NCBI RefSeq assembly: GCF_035609205.1 | Contig: NZ_CP141184.1 | Location: 1,488,001-1,552,000 of the forward strand | Source of the DNA: Hymenobacter sp. GOD-10R | GTDB lineage: Bacteria > Bacteroidota > Bacteroidia > Cytophagales > Hymenobacteraceae | Direction of reading: 5' to 3' | Length of the DNA: 64,000 bases | Shown here: positions 27,985-35,204 of the stretch, piece after piece | Numbering within the stretch: the stretch's first letter is position 1 | Layout: every line of letters starts with the position of its first letter | Translations under genes and position numbers: made by a program | Notes under the pieces: generated by a model | Databases searched by the model: none | The model's input: the letters and a program-made list of their open reading frames with translations, nothing else | What the model was told of the DNA's origin: nothing

Positions 27985-28195
27985 ACCTGCGTGTATCCTA
28001 AACCTTAATTAGCGGCCGCATTGTTCAGATAGCAAAAGCAGGGGTTAGTTTACGACCTTTGCAAAAAAATAAGGTTGTAAATCAGTGGTTCGCGTTAGGC
28101 TTTGCAGGCTTTGTCAGCGTATTCACCGACAAAGGAACGCAAGGAGTACCTGGCAGACAGCTAACAACCAGTAATTAATAGCTTTTACCAAACGA

Positions 28196-29206
28196 ATGTC
28201 TTCTCCAATTATTCTGGCAATCGAGTCGTCGTGCGATGATACCTCGGCCGCGGTGATGGTCGGGGGCGAAATCCGCGCTAACGTGGTGGCTACCCAACAG
28301 GTGCACGAGCAGTACGGGGGCGTAGTGCCCGAGTTAGCTTCGCGTGCTCATCAACAGCACCTGATTCCGGTGGTGCAGGAAGCCATGCGCCGCGCGAAGG
28401 TGTCGAAAGAAGAAATTGATGCCGTTGCTTTTACCCAGGGCCCTGGGTTGCTTGGTTCCTTGCTAGTGGGAGGCATGTTTGCCAAAACGTTTGCCTTGGC
28501 GCTGGGTAAGCCGCTGGTCGCCGTGAATCATATGCGGGCGCACATTTTGGCCCACTTTATCAAAGATCCTAAACCTAGCTTTCCGTTTCTGTGCCTCACG
28601 GTAAGTGGCGGCCATACCCAACTGGTGGTGGTGCGCAGCCCCATGCAAATGGAAATCATTGGGCAAACCATTGATGATGCCGCCGGTGAGGCCTTCGACA
28701 AAACGGCGAAGTTGCTCGGCCTGCCGTACCCCGGCGGTCCGCACCTCGATAAGCTAGCCCGCACAGGTAATCCGCTGCGCTTTCCTTTCCCGGTAGGGGC
28801 CATGGCGGGCTACGATTTCTCGTTCAGCGGCCTCAAAACAGCGGTGCTTTACTTTCTGCGCCAACAGACAGCCCAAGACGCAGCGTTCATCCAGAACAAC
28901 CTAGCCGACCTCTGCGCCAGCATTCAGCACACCATCATCCAAACGCTACTGCGCCAGCTGACCCGGGCCGCCACCGATCAGGGGCTCACGCAGGTAGCGC
29001 TAGCAGGTGGCGTCGCCGCCAACTCGGGGCTGCGGGCTGCCTTACAGGACCTAGCAGTGGAAAAAGGATGGCAGGTGTTTATCCCTGACTTCGAATTTTG
29101 CACCGATAATGCGGCTATGGTGGCCATAACGGGCCATTTTCAATACGAAGCCGGCGATTTTGCCAGCCAACTCGTAAGCCCTGATCCACGCTTGAAATTA
29201 ACCTAG
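28196..29206 (+). CDS. tsaD: tRNA N6-adenosine threonylcarbamoyltransferase
   Basis: A 336-residue TsaD (Kae1/YgjD). It transfers threonylcarbamoyl to A37 of ANN-decoding tRNAs with TsaB and TsaE. The N-terminal IESSCDDTSAA ATP-binding start, the FTQGPGLLGSL segment, the metal-binding histidines in NHMRAHIL, the VSGGHTQLV phosphate loop and the GGVAANSGLR motif are all present. Length is usual. The gene stands at the start of a plus-strand run that includes smpB and an NlpC/P60 peptidase; the gaps hold imperfect inverted repeats. Confidence 0.96.
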   Translation: MSSPIILAIESSCDDTSAAVMVGGEIRANVVATQQVHEQYGGVVPELASRAHQQHLIPVVQEAMRRAKVSKEEIDAVAFTQGPGLLGSLLVGGMFAKTFALALGKPLVAVNHMRAHILAHFIKDPKPSFPFLCLTVSGGHTQLVVVRSPMQMEIIGQTIDDAAGEAFDKTAKLLGLPYPGGPHLDKLARTGNPLRFPFPVGAMAGYDFSFSGLKTAVLYFLRQQTAQDAAFIQNNLADLCASIQHTIIQTLLRQLTRAATDQGLTQVALAGGVAANSGLRAALQDLAVEKGWQVFIPDFEFCTDNAAMVAITGHFQYEAGDFASQLVSPDPRLKLT

Positions 29207-29217
29207 CTTTCTGAAGC

Positions 29218-29301
29218 ATTGAGTAGTAAAGATTGAGCGTTGAGATTACTGACGAAGGATTCTGACAGGAACTAGTCAACACTCAACCTTTACCACTCAA
29301 C
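29218..29301. repeat. imperfect 26-nt inverted repeat between tsaD and smpB
   Basis: The arms 29218-29243 and 29276-29301, built of GAGT / TTGAG words, are complementary at 22 of 26 positions. The four differences are A-C type on the plus strand but become G-U pairs on the minus strand. Confidence 0.5.
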
Positions 29302-29323
29302 ATTCAACACTTCAATCTGAAGA

Positions 29324-29791
29324 ATGGCAAAAGATACTGCTCCCAAAAAAGTAAATATTCTCAACCGTCGGGCTAGCCACGAGTATGCTTTCTTGGCTAA
29401 ATACGATGCAGGCATCATGCTGCAAGGCACTGAAATTAAAAGCATTCGGGACGGCAACGTCAACATGCAAGATGGTTTCTGCCTCTTTCATACTGATGGT
29501 AGTTTGTGGGTGCACAATCTTACCATTGCCAAGTACACCGAAGGAACCTACAACAACCACGAGCCCATGCGTGAGCGAAAACTGCTGCTCACCAAGCGCG
29601 AGCTGAAGCAGTTAGCTGGCAAGAACCAGGAGCAAGGTCTCACGATTGTGCCGCTGCGTATGTTCGTCAACGACCGCGGTTTTGCGAAATTGGAAATTGC
29701 CCTGGCCAAAGGCAAAAAGCTCTACGACAAGCGCGAAGACCTCAAAGCTAAAGATCAGAAGCGCGAAATGGACCGCGCCCGCGACTACTAA
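29324..29791 (+). CDS. smpB: SsrA-binding protein
   Basis: A 155-residue SmpB, the small beta-barrel protein that binds tmRNA and brings it to stalled ribosomes. The core has LNRRASHEYAFLAKYDAG, GTEIKSIRDG, and the KRELKQL and FAKLEIALAKGKK segments typical of the family. The C-terminal basic tail (KRE...DRARDY) is the part that enters the ribosomal mRNA channel. Length and motifs are normal. The tmRNA gene is not in this window. Confidence 0.96.
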   Translation: MAKDTAPKKVNILNRRASHEYAFLAKYDAGIMLQGTEIKSIRDGNVNMQDGFCLFHTDGSLWVHNLTIAKYTEGTYNNHEPMRERKLLLTKRELKQLAGKNQEQGLTIVPLRMFVNDRGFAKLEIALAKGKKLYDKREDLKAKDQKREMDRARDY

Positions 29792-29798
29792 GCGTGCC

Positions 29799-29858
29799 TG
29801 AGTAGCTGAGTAATTGAGTACTATTGTTCAACTGACCTAGGCTCTACTCAGCCACTCG
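29799..29858. repeat. imperfect inverted repeat between smpB and the NlpC/P60 gene
   Basis: TGAGTAGCTGAGTA (from 29799) is nearly complementary to TCTACTCAGCCACTCG (29843-29858), with a perfect CTGAGTAG/CTACTCAG core. The word content (GAGT/TGAG) resembles the repeat 500 nt upstream. Confidence 0.4.
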
Positions 29859-29905
29859 ATGGTTTCCTTGAAATTACGCCGTTACTTATTTACCTATTTA
29901 CTCTT

Positions 29906-30709
29906 TTGGAACACGGAATCTGCGCGTTGAGCGCTGTGCCAGTACGTGCTGAGCCGACCGACCGGGCCGAGCAAGTAACGGAGCTAGCTTTCGGTGAATG
30001 CTACAGTATTTTGCTCACTCAAGGCAATTGGTACCAAATTCGGGTGGCAGCCGATCAGTACGTAGGCTGGATATTCTACAATCAGCACCAGCCCGTCACG
30101 CCTAGCTATTTCGCCGCTTGGCAGGCCCAAGATCATCCGCGCAGCCTCGACTTGGTACAGATGGTGAGCGACGCTGCCGTGCGCATTCCCGTGACCCTAG
30201 GAGCGCGCTTGCCTTTTTTCGACGGTATGACGCTACGGGTAGGGGAGCAGCCGCTTTTCTACAACGGTGCGGCTACTAACCCCCAAAATGGCCACGGCCC
30301 ACATGGTAACCCTGAGAAGCGGCTGGCTTTGTTGCTGAAGATGGGGCAACTCTTCCTGAAAGCTCCTTACCGCTGGGGTGGGAAGTCACTGCTCGGAATC
30401 GACTGCTCCGGGCTGATGCAGCAGCTTTATGGCTTAATTGGCTACCAGCTCCCCCGCGACGCTCGTCAGCAGATCGACCATGGCCGTGTCGTGCACTTCG
30501 TTTCGCAAACGCAGCCTGGCGACCTAGCTTTCTTCGACAATGCCGATGGCGCCATTGTGCACGTGGGCATGTTACTCGAGGATCAGCAAATTCTGCACGC
30601 CAGCGGCGAGGTGCGCATTGACCCACTCGACCACAACGGTATTTACAATCGGCAGCGTCAGAAGTACACACACAAGCTGCGCCTCATCAAACGCGTATTA
30701 CCGGAATAG
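29906..30709 (+). CDS. C40 (NlpC/P60) peptidase with SH3-type domain
   Basis: A 267-residue cell-wall peptidase. An N-terminal bacterial SH3-like region (about 1-80, ALSAVPVRAEPTDRAEQ) is followed by a middle linker and a C-terminal NlpC/P60 domain (about 145-265). The catalytic Cys is in IDCSGLMQQLYG, the His in IVHVGMLL, and a third polar site in ILHASGEVRID. It is probably a gamma-D-glutamyl-diaminopimelate endopeptidase, acting on peptidoglycan peptides. The start is a TTG at 29906; there is no better in-frame ATG that keeps the SH3 domain. No signal peptide is visible. Confidence 0.87.
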   Translation: MEHGICALSAVPVRAEPTDRAEQVTELAFGECYSILLTQGNWYQIRVAADQYVGWIFYNQHQPVTPSYFAAWQAQDHPRSLDLVQMVSDAAVRIPVTLGARLPFFDGMTLRVGEQPLFYNGAATNPQNGHGPHGNPEKRLALLLKMGQLFLKAPYRWGGKSLLGIDCSGLMQQLYGLIGYQLPRDARQQIDHGRVVHFVSQTQPGDLAFFDNADGAIVHVGMLLEDQQILHASGEVRIDPLDHNGIYNRQRQKYTHKLRLIKRVLPE

Positions 30710-30795
30710 TACCGAAACTAAGACGAATTGCCTATTGTTAATACGCTTAGAATCACCTAGCTTTCCGCTAGACCAGATTCTACCTGACCGAGCGT

Positions 30796-31290
30796 ATGGA
30801 CCAAAAAGTTCTTGTTTTGAATGGCGACTACACTGCCATTACGCTGTGCAGTGTGCAGAAAGCTTTTGTGCTGCTTTTTCTCGACAAAGCCGAGATGATT
30901 GCGAAGTCAGAGCACGGGGCGTTGCGCACCATCAGCCAAGCGTATCCTAAGCCTAGCATCATCCGGTTGCAACGCTACGTGCGGGTGCCTTACAAAGGCA
31001 TTGCCCTGAGCCGCCACAACATTATGAAGCGCGACCATTTTGAGTGCCAATATTGCGGCTCCACCAAAAATCTGACGTTGGACCACGTGCTGCCCCGTTC
31101 CCGCGGGGGCGAATCGTCGTGGACGAACTTGCTTACGGCTTGCGCCCGTTGCAACCACGCCAAGGGACATCGAACCCCGCACGAAGCTGGCCTCACCATT
31201 CGCCAGCAGCCTAAAAAACCTACGTTGTCCGGTTTTCTTAAACTTAGTGCTGGCACCATCGACCAAAATTGGCATGACTATCTAAACTAA
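30796..31290 (+). CDS. HNH endonuclease
   Basis: A 164-residue HNH nuclease of the small stand-alone type common in Bacteroidota and Cyanobacteria. The first 75 residues (VLVLNGDYTAITLCS...) are a conserved N-terminal extension. The HNH core (about 85-130) has two zinc-binding CxxC pairs (CQYCG and CARCNHAKG) and the catalytic LDHVLPRSRGG. It is not adjacent to a methyltransferase or restriction gene here, so a restriction role is not supported; repair or RNA processing are alternatives without direct evidence. It ends at a strong terminator. Confidence 0.9.
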   Translation: MDQKVLVLNGDYTAITLCSVQKAFVLLFLDKAEMIAKSEHGALRTISQAYPKPSIIRLQRYVRVPYKGIALSRHNIMKRDHFECQYCGSTKNLTLDHVLPRSRGGESSWTNLLTACARCNHAKGHRTPHEAGLTIRQQPKKPTLSGFLKLSAGTIDQNWHDYLN

Positions 31291-31316
31291 AAAAGCCACC
31301 CCGCAGGGTGGCTTTT
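31291..31316. terminator. bidirectional terminator
   Basis: AAAAGCCACCC / GGGTGGCTTTT with a CGCA loop, between the convergent HNH and hydrolase genes. Confidence 0.9.
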
Positions 31317-31342
31317 TCTATAACCGGTAGTCTGGCTACTGA

Positions 31343-32212
31343 TTAGTAAGCGGAGCTAGCCGTCGTAACGTTCACAGGTTGCCCAATGAAAGCGAGCAGA
31401 TCCTGATTCAGGCGGTCCTTCTCTGTCACGTTCAGACCGTGCGGCGCACCGTCGTATTCGAGGTACTGGGCTTGGGGCAGGAGTTGCGCCGTTTGCTCGC
31501 CCCCCGTTTCGATGGGCACAATCTTGTCGCTCGTGCCATGAATGATGAGAGCTGGCACCTTCACGGAAGCTAGGTCTTGGCGGAAATCCGTGGAAGCAAA
31601 AGCGTAGATGCAATCTACGGTTGCTTTGGGTGTGGCTTGCAGGGCAATGCTCTGCGTCCAGTCGAGGGTAGCTTGGCTTACCGAATGATCGAGCAAGCCT
31701 ACGCCAAAGAACTTTTTGCCAAAGTCAGCAAGGAACTCAGCGCGGTCTTTCTTTACGCCTTCGATCATTTCATCGAAGGTCGATTTATCGACGCCGCTGG
31801 GGTTGTCGTCAGTCTTCAGCATGAAAGGCGTTACGGCGCTCACGAAGGCTACCTTTGCTACCCGTGCGCCGTTGTGGCGGCTCATGTAGCGTGCAATTTC
31901 GCCACCACCCATCGAGAAGCCTACTAAGGTCACGTTCTGAAGGTCTAGCTCATCGAGCACGGCTTTCAGGTCGTCGGCGAATGTATCGTAATCGTACCCA
32001 TCCCACGGCTTCGAGGATTTGCCAAACCCACGACGGTCGTAAGCAATAACGCGCAGTCCCTGCTGGGGAAGTTCTAATAGTTGATGCTCCCACGATTGAC
32101 TATCGAGCGGCCAACCATGGATAAGTACTACTGGATTGCCTTGACCTAGGTCTTGGTAGAATAGCTCGATGGAGTGGCCCTGGGAGTCGGTGCCAGCTTT
32201 GATAAAGTTCAT
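31343..32212 (-). CDS. Alpha/beta hydrolase (chloroperoxidase-like)
   Basis: A 289-residue alpha/beta-hydrolase of the non-haem chloroperoxidase/esterase type. I start it at the ATG at 32212 (MNFIKAGTDSQ); an upstream extension of 21 codons looks like leader sequence. Visible features are the oxyanion segment HGWPLDSQSWEHQ, the nucleophile elbow GFSMGGGE, the acid in HGTSDKIVP and the catalytic His in GAPHGLNVTEKDR. It is likely an esterase or perhydrolase; the substrate is unknown. Confidence 0.9.
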   Translation of the reverse strand: MNFIKAGTDSQGHSIELFYQDLGQGNPVVLIHGWPLDSQSWEHQLLELPQQGLRVIAYDRRGFGKSSKPWDGYDYDTFADDLKAVLDELDLQNVTLVGFSMGGGEIARYMSRHNGARVAKVAFVSAVTPFMLKTDDNPSGVDKSTFDEMIEGVKKDRAEFLADFGKKFFGVGLLDHSVSQATLDWTQSIALQATPKATVDCIYAFASTDFRQDLASVKVPALIIHGTSDKIVPIETGGEQTAQLLPQAQYLEYDGAPHGLNVTEKDRLNQDLLAFIGQPVNVTTASSAY

Positions 32213-32348
32213 GGTAGGTGTATGAGGGATGAGAGAGCAGCGTATGCTGTGTCTTTGCTGCATACTACTTTTCAACTGTTGAGTTGTCTCACCTAGTAGC
32301 GTTGGAGCGTATCCTAGGAGTCGTCGTTCTGCTAAACCTTATACTTAA

Positions 32349-32489
32349 ATCGGTGAACTCGGAAAAATACCGGATGAGCTTTTGATTGCTGCCAAAATTA
32401 TACACACCATTAATCGACTAGCAGCAACTGAGCAAGTTAAGTGGCCTAAGAAGCTTCTGGTGCTAGTTTATGAAGCACGTCTTGAGTAG
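32349..32489 (+). other. open 46-codon fragment with protein-like composition (possible gene remnant)
   Basis: A stretch between two stops (TAA at 32346-32348, TAG at 32487-32489) reads GELGKIPDELLIAAKIIH and ends KLLVLVYEARLE, which looks like an amphipathic helix. There is no in-frame ATG or GTG; only a TTG could start it. It may be a decayed gene end or chance. The rest of the 361-nt gap 32213-32573 holds no other gene I can support, only the promoter of the desaturase. Confidence 0.2.
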
Positions 32490-32540
32490 GAATTTTTCTT
32501 AACTGAATCAAAGCTGAGCCACAAGGGTTGAGTTGAGGCC

Positions 32541-32548
32541 TACCTTTG
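32541..32548 (+). promoter_or_regulatory. -7 box of the desaturase promoter
   Basis: TACCTTTG, an exact TAnnTTTG box 26 nt upstream of the ATG, giving a leader of about 20 nt. No clear -33 element. Confidence 0.5.
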
Positions 32549-32573
32549 CTGGTAGTTCACGTAACACACCCTG

Positions 32574-33638
32574 ATGTCAATTCCTAAATTTGCGGCTTCG
32601 CGCTCCTTCCACACGGAGCTGAAAGCCAGAATCAACAATTACTTCGCCGAGGCGGGTAAGTCCACAACAGGAGATACTAGCTTGTTTATTAAAGCCATTC
32701 TCCTCACTACTGCTTTCGCGGCCCTTTATGTACATCTGGTTTTTCTGACGCCTCCTACATGGTTGGCAATTGCTGAGTGTGCGTTGCTAGGTTTTATCGG
32801 CGCGGCTATCGGCTTCAATGTGATGCACGATGGCGCGCACGGCAGCTTCAGCAAATCAAGGTGGATCAATCAGTTTGCGGCCTTTACTTTGAACGTAATG
32901 GGCGGCAACAGCTTCATGTGGAACATGAAGCACAACCTCATTCACCACATGTACACCAACGTGGATGGGGTCGACGATGATATTGATGCGCAGCCTTGGT
33001 TGCGCCTGAGCAGCACGCAGCCTCGTTATAAGCTGCACCGCTTTCAGCACCTCTATTTCTGGTTTTTCTACGCCCTGCTCTTCATCGCCTGGATCTTCTT
33101 CATGGATTATCAGAAGTACTTCAAGGGCAAGATTGGCGCCATGCCGATTAAGAAGATGACCGCCGCTGATGAGTCAGTTTTCTGGGGTTTTAAAGCGCTG
33201 CACCTAGGTCTCTTTGTAGCACTTCCCATATACATGGTTGGCTTTGTGAGCTGGTTAGTGGGGTTCCTGGTGTTTATGGCCGTGGCAGGCTTCACGCTCA
33301 GCATTGTGTTTCAGCTGGCCCATACTGTTGAGCACACCGCTTTCCCAATGCCTGACGAAATTACGCACAAGCTCGAAGACGAGTGGGCCATTCACCAGAT
33401 CCGGACCACCGCCAACTTCGCTACTGACAACAAGGTAATTAGTTGGCTGGTAGGTGGTCTGAATTTCCAGGTTGAGCACCACCTGTTCCCAACGATTTCG
33501 CATGTGCACTATCCGGCGCTGAATAAAATCATCAAACAGGCTTGCGCTGAGTTTGGCGTTGAATATAACGAGTATCCCAAGATGCGCTATGCTGTAGCCT
33601 CGCATGTAGCTTATTTGCGTGAGATGGGACGGAAATAG
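32574..33638 (+). CDS. Acyl-lipid/acyl-CoA fatty acid desaturase
   Basis: A 354-residue membrane di-iron desaturase. The three histidine boxes are visible: HDGAH (near residue 85), HNLIHH (near 120) and VEHHLFP (near 302), the last in the QVEHHLFPTISHVHY form of front-end or linoleoyl-CoA-type desaturases. About four membrane segments flank the boxes. It inserts a double bond into membrane acyl chains, often in response to cold. No cytochrome b5 domain is fused. The regiospecificity is not readable. It is monocistronic, with promoter and terminator. Confidence 0.92.
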   Translation: MSIPKFAASRSFHTELKARINNYFAEAGKSTTGDTSLFIKAILLTTAFAALYVHLVFLTPPTWLAIAECALLGFIGAAIGFNVMHDGAHGSFSKSRWINQFAAFTLNVMGGNSFMWNMKHNLIHHMYTNVDGVDDDIDAQPWLRLSSTQPRYKLHRFQHLYFWFFYALLFIAWIFFMDYQKYFKGKIGAMPIKKMTAADESVFWGFKALHLGLFVALPIYMVGFVSWLVGFLVFMAVAGFTLSIVFQLAHTVEHTAFPMPDEITHKLEDEWAIHQIRTTANFATDNKVISWLVGGLNFQVEHHLFPTISHVHYPALNKIIKQACAEFGVEYNEYPKMRYAVASHVAYLREMGRK

Positions 33639-33656
33639 CGTTGCTAATAACACATT

Positions 33657-33690
33657 AAAAAGGCTTCCTCACGAATGAGGAAGCCTTTTT
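33657..33690. terminator. bidirectional terminator
   Basis: A perfect 15-bp stem AAAAAGGCTTCCTCA / TGAGGAAGCCTTTTT with a CGAA loop, between the convergent desaturase and susD-like genes. Confidence 0.92.
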
Positions 33691-33712
33691 TAGTTCATAC
33701 AAAATACAATCG

Positions 33713-35191
33713 CTAGTTCTGCACTATCAGCCTGTTAGTAGCTATTTCAGTAGATGGAATTGGCCATACATATTTAGGGCTACCTGGAGGCACAGCACTA
33801 ACTGTTCCTTTACCCGGAATGGTAGCATTGAGACGCATGATGTCAAAGTTGCGGATGCCTTCACCTAGAAACTCTATGCGTCTCTCCAGCAAAATATTGT
33901 CTACTGTTGCTTGTGTGTAAGCAGTCCCATTAGAACGCGTACGCACGGCGTTCAGCAGAGCTACGGCCTGCGGGTCGCTCACACCAATTACACGGGAGCG
34001 AGCTTCGGCTAGATTCAACAATACCTCTGCATAGCGGATAACAGGTGCTGGATCCAAGAATGGAGTAGGGCTGGAGTATTTCTTGAGATAAGAAGCTCCA
34101 TTGTACACAGTAACCCAATTGACCCGTCGAGAGTCGTTAGCTGCCCAACCTGGATTAGCCAGTATGCCGCTAGCATTTAGATAGAACTCTCCAGTGCCAC
34201 CTGCTGATTGTGGTAAGTTAGGTAGGAAGTAGTTGCCTAGCTGGTTCTGCGTACCAGGTGTATTTTGCGCCGTGAAAGGAAAGCTCAAGATGCTTTCAGT
34301 AGTTGTCTGCGCAGGAAACACGTTGGTTACAGAAGCACTCAGCGCGTGAGGAACGCCCGTCGTAGCCGTGAAAGGTGCTGTTTTTGACACAATCTTGTCA
34401 GCTTCCGTGATAACATCCTGATAACGGCCCATTGATAGATACACTCGCGTTTTTAGCGCAATAGCTGTATTGCGGTGTGCTCTGGTACTTGGGGCTATGC
34501 TAGTCGGGTAAGTAAGGGGAAGGTTATCCTCGGCATATTTTAGATCTTCCAGAATCTGTGTATACACTTCGGCTACTGTGCTCCGTGCTAAGTCGTTACC
34601 AGGTAATGAAGCTTCCGCTTTCAAGCGTAGGGGTAGTCCAGGATTGTTCCCGTTATTATCCGCGTAAGGCTTGGCGTACAACTGGAGCAATGCGTAGTAG
34701 CTCAACGCTCGTAGAAACCTAGCTTCTGCCTTGTATTGATTGGCCGTCGTGGTAGCGTAATCTGCTGGGAAGGTAGGAGCTACGAATTTAGCCGAATTAG
34801 CGTCCATTCCATCCAAAAACACGTTGATCTGGTTGATGGCGTTGTAGGCATACTCCCACGTGTTGATAACGTCATTTTGCGACGTTTCAGTTAGCGTGTG
34901 GTTCCAAACCTGAAGAGCCGTGATGGCATTAGAGGTGCGGTTGATAAAGTCATCTGCCCGAACGTCCCCATATACTTGGTAACGACCACCATAAAAGTTA
35001 CCATTCTTAATGGCGGCATATAGGCCATTGACTTGTAGACTAATCCGGGTAGGTGTGTCAAATACAACCAGATTAGAAAAAATAGTGGTTGGTTGTGGAT
35101 CCAGTAAATCGGTCTGACAGGAAACGGCTCCTATGGTCAAGAGCGCTGAACACACTGCTACTGTAACCTTGTTTTTTATCGCTATTTTCAT
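33713..35191 (-). CDS. RagB/SusD family nutrient-uptake outer-membrane lipoprotein
   Basis: A 492-residue SusD-like lipoprotein that caps its SusC partner and captures substrate at the cell surface. The start at 35191 (MKIAIKNKVT) gives a lipoprotein signal with a cysteine after ALLTIGAVS. SusD marks are EARFLRALSYYALLQLY (helical TPR-like region) and a C-terminal RYAEVLLNLAEAR and LLERRIEFLGEGIRNFDIMR. It lies 13 nt downstream of the susC-like gene, an obligate pair. No glycosidase, sulfatase or regulator is adjacent, so the substrate cannot be assigned. Base composition is AT-richer than neighbouring genes. Confidence 0.95.
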   Translation of the reverse strand: MKIAIKNKVTVAVCSALLTIGAVSCQTDLLDPQPTTIFSNLVVFDTPTRISLQVNGLYAAIKNGNFYGGRYQVYGDVRADDFINRTSNAITALQVWNHTLTETSQNDVINTWEYAYNAINQINVFLDGMDANSAKFVAPTFPADYATTTANQYKAEARFLRALSYYALLQLYAKPYADNNGNNPGLPLRLKAEASLPGNDLARSTVAEVYTQILEDLKYAEDNLPLTYPTSIAPSTRAHRNTAIALKTRVYLSMGRYQDVITEADKIVSKTAPFTATTGVPHALSASVTNVFPAQTTTESILSFPFTAQNTPGTQNQLGNYFLPNLPQSAGGTGEFYLNASGILANPGWAANDSRRVNWVTVYNGASYLKKYSSPTPFLDPAPVIRYAEVLLNLAEARSRVIGVSDPQAVALLNAVRTRSNGTAYTQATVDNILLERRIEFLGEGIRNFDIMRLNATIPGKGTVSAVPPGSPKYVWPIPSTEIATNRLIVQN

Positions 35192-35204
35192 TAGAAAGCT
35201 GCTT

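Noticed and set aside
28120..28195. Insertion sequence or direct-repeat scar before tsaD
   Set aside because: The region is AT-rich with short repeated words only; no terminal inverted repeats or transposase remnants.
30796..31290. HNH nuclease as part of a restriction or defence island
   Set aside because: No methyltransferase, helicase or other defence gene lies in the neighbourhood; the gene is flanked by housekeeping genes.
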